The position numbers and the translations under genes were made by a program. Below, in pieces: positions 58,482 through 64,000 of a stretch of DNA of 64,000 nt. This stretch comes from Allobosea sp. (GTDB lineage Bacteria > Pseudomonadota > Alphaproteobacteria > Rhizobiales > Beijerinckiaceae): NCBI RefSeq assembly GCF_017308015.1, contig NZ_JAFKFW010000013.1, forward strand, positions 1 to 64,000. The letters run 5' to 3'. The notes under the pieces are model-generated. The model had not been told where the DNA came from. It saw only the letters and a list, made by a program, of their open reading frames with translations, and did not search any database. Within the stretch, counting starts at the first letter, position 1, and each line of letters starts with the position of its first letter.

Positions 58482-59699
58482 ATGGCGCGGGCGCTCCTGA
58501 TCGTGCTGGACTCGGTCGGCTGCGGCGGAGCGGCCGATGCGGCCGCCTATGGCGATGCCGGCTCCGACACGCTCGGCCATATAGCCGAGGCTTGCGCCGA
58601 TGGGCGCGGCGACCGCGAGGGTCTGCGTCGCGGGCCGCTGCAACTGCCGAACCTCGTGCGTCTTGGCCTCGCCCATGCCTGCGAAGCCTCGACCGGCCGG
58701 CGGCTGGCCGGCATAACGAAGCCCGCCAGCCCCGAAGGGCGCTGGGGCTATGGCGTCGAAATCAGCCAGGGCAAGGACACGCCTTCGGGCCATTGGGAGA
58801 TCGCCGGCTGCCCGGTGCCGTTCCGGTGGGGCTATTTCACCGATCACGAGAATGCCTTCCCGCCCGAGCTGATCGCCGGCATCATCAAGGAAGGCGCCCT
58901 TCCCGGCATCCTCGGTAACAAGCACGCGTCAGGCATCGCGATCATCGACGAGCTCGGTCCTGAGCATATCCAGACGGGCAAGCCGATCTGCTATACCTCC
59001 GTCGATTCCGTGCTGCAGATCGCTGCGCATGAGGAGCATTTCGGGCTCGACCGGCTCTATGCGCTCTGCAAGACCGTGCGCGGGCTCGTCGATCCCCTAC
59101 GGATCGGTCGCGTCATCGCGCGGCCCTTCGTCGGATCGCCGGAAGAAGGCTTCACCCGCACCGGCAACCGCAAGGATTTCGCCATTCCGCCGCCGGACGA
59201 GACGATCCTCGACCGCCTGACGGCGCAAGGACGCACGGTCGTCACCGTCGGCAAAATCGGCGACATCTTCGCCCATCGCGCCACCGGCACCGAGATCAAG
59301 CCCTACGGCAATGCGGCCATGCTCGATGCTACGCTTGAGGCCTGGGACAGCCTGCCGGATGGCGGTTTCTGCTTCGTCAATCTCGTCGATTTCGACACCG
59401 AGTTCGGCCACCGGCGCGATATCCCGGGCTACGCGGCGGCACTGGAGGCCTTCGACCGCCATCTACCCCATATCGAAGCGGCCTTGAGGCCGGGCGATAT
59501 TGCCGTGGTCACCGCCGATCACGGCAACGATCCGAGCTGGCCCGGCAGCGACCATACGCGCGAGCATGTGCCGATCCTGGCCTTCGGCCCGGGCATCGGG
59601 GCAGAGCCGCTCGGGCGTCGTGGCAGCTTCGCCGATATCGCGGCGAGCCTCGGCAGTTTCCTCGGTATCGGGCCCGTCGGTCCCGGCCGCGCCTGGTAA
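58482..59699 (+). CDS. deoB: phosphopentomutase
   Basis: Interconverts (deoxy)ribose 1-phosphate and 5-phosphate in nucleoside salvage. The 405-aa alkaline-phosphatase-fold protein starts [21 protein letters not shown] with the first metal aspartate. [15 protein letters not shown] contains the phospho-acceptor threonine region. Late metal ligands are in [15 protein letters not shown] and [20 protein letters not shown]. The start is 2 bp after yejF, so the two are on one transcript, linking peptide or antibiotic uptake with nucleoside salvage. The convergent chemoreceptor gene ends 5 bp away. Confidence 0.95.
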   Translation: MARALLIVLDSVGCGGAADAAAYGDAGSDTLGHIAEACADGRGDREGLRRGPLQLPNLVRLGLAHACEASTGRRLAGITKPASPEGRWGYGVEISQGKDTPSGHWEIAGCPVPFRWGYFTDHENAFPPELIAGIIKEGALPGILGNKHASGIAIIDELGPEHIQTGKPICYTSVDSVLQIAAHEEHFGLDRLYALCKTVRGLVDPLRIGRVIARPFVGSPEEGFTRTGNRKDFAIPPPDETILDRLTAQGRTVVTVGKIGDIFAHRATGTEIKPYGNAAMLDATLEAWDSLPDGGFCFVNLVDFDTEFGHRRDIPGYAAALEAFDRHLPHIEAALRPGDIAVVTADHGNDPSWPGSDHTREHVPILAFGPGIGAEPLGRRGSFADIAASLGSFLGIGPVGPGRAW

Positions 59700-59704
59700 A
59701 ATTC

Positions 59705-61162
59705 TCAGGCCGTAGCGACCCGCCCGCAGAAGCTCGCGACCTCCTGACGGATGTCCTGCGCCTGCTGCGCGAGCGTGCTGGCGGCACTCTGCAATTGCTG
59801 GGCGGCGCCATGTGTCTGGCGGGTCATGACCTCGAAACCTCCGGCAACGTCGGCGCTGCGCTGCGCACCCTCGAAGGACAACCGGACCTGATGCGCGATC
59901 TCGGCGGTGGCGCGGCTCTGCTCGTCAACGGAGAGCGCGATTGCATCGGCTACGCTCTCCACCTCGCCGATTGCCACGACGATATCGCGGATCGCCTTGA
60001 GCGAGCGCTGCGACGCCTGCTGCATCGCACCGATCTGATGCGAGACCTCGTCGGTCGCCCTGGCGGTCTGGGCCGAGAGCGTCTTGACCTCGCTGGCAAC
60101 GACCGCGAAGCCGCGGCCCATCTCGCCGGCGCGGGCCGCCTCGATCGTGGCGTTGAGCGCCAGCATGCTGGTCTGGGCGGCAATGCCACGGATGATCTCG
60201 ACGACTGCGCCGACATTCTCGCTGCTCTGCGCGAGATGCTCGATCTCGGCGCTGGCGCGCCGCGCGAGCTCCGCCGCGGCCTTCGAGCCATCGGCAGATT
60301 GTCCGGCATTGCGGCCAATCTCGCTGATGGAGGCGACGAGCTCCGTACTGGCGGCCGAGAGATGGTCGATGCTGTCCATCGTGCCGGCTGCGGAATCGGA
60401 GACCATCGCGGTCTGGCGCCGGACATGATCGGAGGTCTCGGTCAGCGCCCCGGCCTCGGTCGTCATCGCCGCAGCGGAATTGTCGAGCACGGCCATCGCC
60501 TGCTCCATCTGCGAGCGGAAGCCGGCGACGACATCTCGCATCATCTCGGCACGCCGACCTAGCTCTTCGGCGAGATTGCGCTCCTTCTCACCGGCGATCC
60601 GTTCGCGCTCCGCCACTTCCTGCGCCCGCGCCAGATTCTGCTCGTTCACGGCGAACATGCGCTGCAACACCACGGCGAAGACCGCGAGAAACGCCGTCTC
60701 GATGACGACGATCACGGCATGAAGCAGCACGCGCAGCAGGCTGCCGCCCTGATAGAACACGGCCGCAGGCAGGACATATTGCAGCACGAGATGATGCGCA
60801 GCCGTGAGCACGGCACCCATCAGGATCGGCCGCCAGTCGCAGAAGCCGGCCAGCAGCGCCAACACCGCGAAATAATACATGTGGATGTCCGGCTGCCAGG
60901 AATGGCCGGCAAAGCTGAAAACCAGGATCGAGACCTGCCCGATCAGCACAGACGCGATGACGAGTTGAGTCACGATCGCGGGACCCGCCAGGCGATAAAC
61001 CAGAACGGCGGCAATGACCGCCAGCGTCGCCATCAGCACCGGGACGATGCCTGAGGCCCCGTTGGCCCAGAAGGACAGTGCGAGCAACGGCAGATGAAGC
61101 AGCCCGAGCGCAAGCAGGGCCTGCGCGACCCGATGGCGCACTGCCGACAACGTCCAGATCAT
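59705..61162 (-). CDS. methyl-accepting chemotaxis protein with multi-helix membrane sensor
   Basis: This 485-aa chemoreceptor has five or six membrane helices at residues 12-170 in place of a periplasmic ligand domain. Histidines lie at 23, 87, 94, 123, 124 and 148, the core being [13 protein letters not shown] and [18 protein letters not shown]. No HAMP domain is clear; a coiled coil (172-210) links to the signalling domain. The receptor tip motif is [20 protein letters not shown], then [15 protein letters not shown]. The sensor probably reads a membrane or redox signal. Its ATG overlaps the stop of a small membrane-protein gene (ATGA). Confidence 0.9.
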   Translation of the reverse strand: MIWTLSAVRHRVAQALLALGLLHLPLLALSFWANGASGIVPVLMATLAVIAAVLVYRLAGPAIVTQLVIASVLIGQVSILVFSFAGHSWQPDIHMYYFAVLALLAGFCDWRPILMGAVLTAAHHLVLQYVLPAAVFYQGGSLLRVLLHAVIVVIETAFLAVFAVVLQRMFAVNEQNLARAQEVAERERIAGEKERNLAEELGRRAEMMRDVVAGFRSQMEQAMAVLDNSAAAMTTEAGALTETSDHVRRQTAMVSDSAAGTMDSIDHLSAASTELVASISEIGRNAGQSADGSKAAAELARRASAEIEHLAQSSENVGAVVEIIRGIAAQTSMLALNATIEAARAGEMGRGFAVVASEVKTLSAQTARATDEVSHQIGAMQQASQRSLKAIRDIVVAIGEVESVADAIALSVDEQSRATAEIAHQVRLSFEGAQRSADVAGGFEVMTRQTHGAAQQLQSAASTLAQQAQDIRQEVASFCGRVATA

Positions 61163-61533
61163 GACGATGCACCTGTTCGGCCGGGGCGGTCGAGACATCC
61201 GGCAAGGCCAGCCAGAACGACGGAGAACCACGCGCCTTGCGGCAGGGAAGGTGCTTGCCCGCTCAGCGTCGGGGCCACGACAACGACTGCACTCAAACGG
61301 CCGCTACGCAGGACGCGATGACCGGCTGCAAAGCTCAGCGCCACGGCTTCCGCGCCATCGGTCCAGGGCGGAAAGACGATCGCCACCGGCTCGGTGCCGT
61401 CGGCTGCCGCCGGCAGGCTCGCAAGGGCCCCGAAACTGACCAGCAGACAGACCAGTCCGACGAAGAGACCGCCGGCAGGGGACAAGCGTTCCGCGGGCGC
61501 CGCACCAGGTTCCGCTGGAGAAGTCGAAGGCAT
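61159..61533 (-). CDS. small membrane-anchored protein coupled to the chemoreceptor
   Basis: This 124-aa protein has one hydrophobic segment (about 21-45, [20 protein letters not shown]) that could be an anchor or signal. The following domain of about 75 residues is [22 protein letters not shown]...LSAVVVVAP...[14 protein letters not shown] do not recognise a named family. The stop codon overlaps the chemoreceptor start (ATGA), which argues for a real, co-translated gene. Its likely periplasmic domain could present a signal to the receptor's membrane sensor; that is inference. The ribosome-binding site is weak. An AT-rich intergenic region lies upstream. Confidence 0.65.
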   Translation of the reverse strand: MPSTSPAEPGAAPAERLSPAGGLFVGLVCLLVSFGALASLPAAADGTEPVAIVFPPWTDGAEAVALSFAAGHRVLRSGRLSAVVVVAPTLSGQAPSLPQGAWFSVVLAGLAGCLDRPGRTGASS

Positions 61534-62007
61534 TGGCAGGGATCACTCGGGGCAACGGCGGCGTCCAGGCGAAGCAACCGTAGCTGCGTAAAATTTCGCT
61601 TAACCCGTTCGTTCGGACCGAGGGTCGACTGCTCGGCCCGCAAGCTGCGCATCATTCATGAACGAGAGAAAATTACAATCCTACGCTGCATTCAATTGCA
61701 ATCCTACCGTTTGTCTCTCTCCGCAAAACTGAAGGATTTCACCGCTATAAGCGGCATTTTATACAATTGTTGATTTTTTTGATACATTTTACAAACAATC
61801 CGGCCCATAACCGCCTCAGCCGCAGGAGGCAATTTTTACAATTACTGATTGAATTTTTGCGATGGCGCAGCAAGGTGGATATCCCACGGCTTTCGCGATC
61901 TCAAGCCAGGAGGGCATGCAGTCTCAGGACAAGGCACCGGCCTGAAGCAGTTTCCGTTCCATCGCATTTTCTTCACGCGAACCGGATCCGTCTCCCTCGA
62001 ATATGCT
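61534..62007. promoter_or_regulatory. AT-rich intergenic island with direct repeats, probable control region of the chemoreceptor pair
   Basis: This 474-bp gap holds no gene I can support. From about 61590 to 61860 it is far richer in A+T than the rest of the window. AATTACAATCCTAC (61671-61684) recurs as AATTGCAATCCTAC (61694-61707). TACAATTGTTGATT (61762-61775) recurs as TACAATTACTGATT (61837-61850). A+T runs such as GATTTTTTTGATAC (61772-61785) could carry -10 boxes. A 27-codon ORF starting at 61862 is too short to claim. Confidence 0.5.
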
Positions 62008-62448
62008 CTAACCCTGGAGCCGCTGCTTGATCCGCCTGGTCAGGCCGTCCCGGACATCACGATAGGCATCGAGTTTCTGCTCGCGCGAGCCCTGGAACAC
62101 GGTGGGATCGACCGTCGGCCAGTATTCCACTTCGGCCGCATGGGTTCTTGTCAGGTCCAGAGCCTTATGGTGCGCTTCCGGCGAGAGCGTGATGATCAGG
62201 TCGAAATTGAGCCCTTCCCACTCCTCCAGTTCCTCGATCGATTTCGGCTTGTGGCGGCTCAGATCGATGCCGATCTCCTCCAGCACCGTCTGCGCGAAGC
62301 CGTCTGCCTCGCCTTTGCGAGCACCGGCCGACTGGACATAGACCGACTTGCCGAAAAAATGCTTGGCCAGGGCTTCCGCCATGGGCGAGCGCACAGCATT
62401 CATCGCGCACATGAAGAGCACGCTCTGCACCTTACGCGGCGGCTCCAA
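62008..62448 (-). CDS. low-molecular-weight phosphatase family protein
   Basis: This 146-aa protein of the LMW protein-tyrosine phosphatase / arsenate reductase fold has the catalytic loop C14-x5-R20 (CAMNAVRS) near the N-terminus, as in the family, and the acid-loop aspartate D114 in PTVDPTVF. The start is a TTG at 62448; GTG at 62430, preceded by GGAG, is an alternative. It follows UPF0262 by 5 bp. This hisD-UPF0262-phosphatase order is widespread in Rhizobiales, often leading to infA. Whether it acts on tyrosine-phosphate or arsenate is unknown. Confidence 0.87.
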   Translation of the reverse strand: MEPPRKVQSVLFMCAMNAVRSPMAEALAKHFFGKSVYVQSAGARKGEADGFAQTVLEEIGIDLSRHKPKSIEELEEWEGLNFDLIITLSPEAHHKALDLTRTHAAEVEYWPTVDPTVFQGSREQKLDAYRDVRDGLTRRIKQRLQG

Positions 62449-62453
62449 GCGCG

Positions 62454-62942
62454 TCAGCCCTTCCAGTGCAAGGCGTAGATCAGCGTGAAGAGGCGGCGCG
62501 CCGTGTCGAAATCGACCTCGACCTTATTGGCCAGCCGCTCCGCCAGGATACCGGCGGCCTCGTCATGCAGGCCGCGCCGCCCCATGTCGATCGCCTCGAT
62601 CTGCGCCGGGGTCGAGGTCCTGATCGCCGCGTAATAGCTGTCGCAGACCAGTTCATAGTCCTTGATGATGCGCCGGAACGGGCTGAGCGAGAGATGATGC
62701 GTCACGACAGGCGCGCCATCCGCCGCCTTGATCTCAAAGACGAGGCGTCGCTCGACCATCGCGAGGTGCGCCAGATACGGCCCCCCGTCGTGCTCGGGGA
62801 TGACGAAGCTGTTGCGCTCGATCAGATCGTAGATCGCGACGGCGCGCTCGTGCTCCTGATCGGGCGTGCCGCGGCCGAGGGAATTCTCGTCGAGGGTCAG
62901 GCCCACCAGGCGCTTGGTGGGGGCAGTCGAGACGTCGGACAT
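62454..62942 (-). CDS. UPF0262 family protein
   Basis: This 162-aa cytoplasmic protein belongs to a family conserved in alphaproteobacteria and without known function. Signature stretches are [56 protein letters not shown] and [15 protein letters not shown] at the end. ATG 62942 is preceded by GGAGGAG, which fixes the start over an ATG five codons upstream. It lies between hisD and a phosphatase gene. Confidence 0.9.
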   Translation of the reverse strand: MSDVSTAPTKRLVGLTLDENSLGRGTPDQEHERAVAIYDLIERNSFVIPEHDGGPYLAHLAMVERRLVFEIKAADGAPVVTHHLSLSPFRRIIKDYELVCDSYYAAIRTSTPAQIEAIDMGRRGLHDEAAGILAERLANKVEVDFDTARRLFTLIYALHWKG

Positions 62943-63045
62943 CGCTCCTCCGGCCATGGCACCGTCTGTCGAACGGAGCCGGTATCACTAAGCCTTAGGG
63001 TATTGCTCTTGCGGAAAACCGGTTCCCGCTTTCTCGCGCGATACT

Positions 63046-64000
63046 CTAGAGATTCAACCTGATCGTCACGGATCGGCCGTGCGCCTGCAAGCCCTCGGCT
63101 TCGGCCAGTTGCGTGGCGGCGGAAGCGAGCACGCGCAGGCCCTCGGGGCCGCATTTCAGGAGCGAGGTCCGCTTCATGAAATCGCCGACGCCGAGACCCG
63201 ACGAGAAGCGGGCCGAGCGAGCGGTCGGCAGGACGTGGTTGGGGCCGCCGACATAGTCGCCAATCGCTTCCGGCGTATGGCCGCCGAGGAAAATCGCGCC
63301 GGCATTGCGGATCAGCCCGGCGAGGCGGTCCGGATCGGCCGTCATGATCTCCAGATGTTCGGGCGCAAGCCTATCGACCAGCGGCACCGCGGCCTCAAGA
63401 TCGGCAACGAGCAGGATCGCGCCGAATTCCCGCCAGCTCTTGCCGGCGATCTCCGCCCGCGGCAGCGTCGCGAGCTGAGTGGCCACCGCCTTCTCGACCT
63501 CGGCGGCGAGTGCTGCATCGTCCGTCATCAGGATCGATTGGGCGGAGACGTCATGCTCGGCCTGCGCCAGCAGGTCGGCGGCGATCCAGTCCGGATTGGC
63601 GCTGCGGTCGGCGATCACCAGCACTTCCGAGGGGCCGGCGATCATGTCGATGCCGACCTGGCCGAAGACGCGACGCTTGGCAGCGGCGACATAGGCATTG
63701 CCGGGGCCGACGATCTTGGCGACCGGTGCGATCGAAGCCGTACCATAGGCGAGCGCGGCGACGGCCTGCGCGCCGCCGATACGATAGACCTCGTCGACGC
63801 CGGCGAGCCGGGCGGCCGCGAGCACGAGCGGATTGGTCTCGCCGCGCGGCGTCGGCGCGACCATGACGATGCGCGGCACGCCGGCAACCTTGGCCGGAAT
63901 AGCGTTCATCAGCACCGAGGAGGGATAGCTCGCCGTGCCGCCGGGCACATAGAGCCCGACCGCCTCGACCGCGCTCCAGCGCCAGCCGGCGCCGACACCG
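63046..64000 (-). CDS. hisD: histidinol dehydrogenase HisD (5' end outside window)
   Basis: Catalyses the last two oxidations of histidine synthesis, L-histidinol to L-histidine, with NAD and zinc. About 317 C-terminal residues are visible; roughly 110 are missing beyond 64000. The frame reads through the edge with [20 protein letters not shown]. Later motifs are [49 protein letters not shown] and [20 protein letters not shown], including the conserved Glu/His residues for zinc and catalysis. Confidence 0.96.
   Translation of the reverse strand, partial: GVGAGWRWSAVEAVGLYVPGGTASYPSSVLMNAIPAKVAGVPRIVMVAPTPRGETNPLVLAAARLAGVDEVYRIGGAQAVAALAYGTASIAPVAKIVGPGNAYVAAAKRRVFGQVGIDMIAGPSEVLVIADRSANPDWIAADLLAQAEHDVSAQSILMTDDAALAAEVEKAVATQLATLPRAEIAGKSWREFGAILLVADLEAAVPLVDRLAPEHLEIMTADPDRLAGLIRNAGAIFLGGHTPEAIGDYVGGPNHVLPTARSARFSSGLGVGDFMKRTSLLKCGPEGLRVLASAATQLAEAEGLQAHGRSVTIRLNL

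Noticed and set aside
61862-61945. 27-codon ORF (MAQQGGYPTAF...) in the AT-rich island
   Set aside because: Too short, no clear ribosome-binding site at proper spacing and no similarity I can name.
61767-62030. 87-codon plus-strand ORF overlapping the phosphatase end
   Set aside because: TTG start, mixed AT/GC composition across the island boundary and no protein-like pattern.

Overview
This is a 64 kb piece of a high-GC alphaproteobacterial chromosome, most likely from the Hyphomicrobiales (Rhizobiales). Supporting signs are the DUF4167, UPF0262 and PleD-like genes, the neighbour sets cytochrome c-kdsB-pheA and hisD-UPF0262-phosphatase, and the divergent pair chorismate mutase-hisC / metX-metW. 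A Bosea-like genus is a guess from overall gene content. Coding density is high. I see no tRNA, rRNA, CRISPR array, insertion sequence, integrase or prophage gene, so most of the window reads as stable chromosome.

Layout. 1-18.5 kb is core metabolism and housekeeping: hisC (cut by the window edge), a chorismate mutase with an unusual C-terminal domain, metX-metW, clpB behind a heat-shock (sigma-32) promoter, DUF2293, MOSC and DUF4167 proteins, prmC / a PsiF-like protein / prfA, ptsP, and a trehalose locus (otsA divergent from otsB and a GH15 hydrolase). 18.5-25 kb holds an M20 peptidase, a split chromate transporter, a LysE exporter, a membrane protein, DinB, an FAD amine/amino-acid oxidase and a LysR regulator. 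25-31 kb looks like the lower lysine/2-aminoadipate pathway: an ALDH7-type semialdehyde dehydrogenase, glutaryl-CoA dehydrogenase, a glutarate-type CoA-transferase and a translationally coupled ThDP enzyme that could be the missing 2-oxoadipate decarboxylase. 31-35.5 kb has cytochrome b561-YceI, a small secreted protein, HdeD, an SDR and transaldolase. 35.6-42 kb has two ABC importers, a CUT1 sugar system with a LacI-type operator and a ferric-ion type system, both without an ATPase gene in the window. 42-50 kb has a two-receiver diguanylate cyclase and a valine-catabolic cluster (LysR, mmsA, a secreted protein, isobutyryl-CoA dehydrogenase, mmsB), then nudC and a thioesterase. 50-59.7 kb has pheA, kdsB, a membrane-anchored cytochrome c, yejABEF and deoB. 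59.7-64 kb has a chemoreceptor with a His-containing membrane sensor coupled to a small membrane protein, an AT-rich intergenic island, and phosphatase, UPF0262 and hisD (cut by the edge).

The most interesting leads are the 2-oxoadipate-to-crotonyl-CoA gene set, a pair of small secreted proteins sharing a GD(I/V)VVT...DFVAL motif (one translationally coupled to isobutyryl-CoA dehydrogenase), the chemoreceptor with its coupled small partner, the chorismate mutase carrying a prephenate-dehydratase-like remnant, and several clear operators found by eye. All functions come from reading the translations; no database search was possible.
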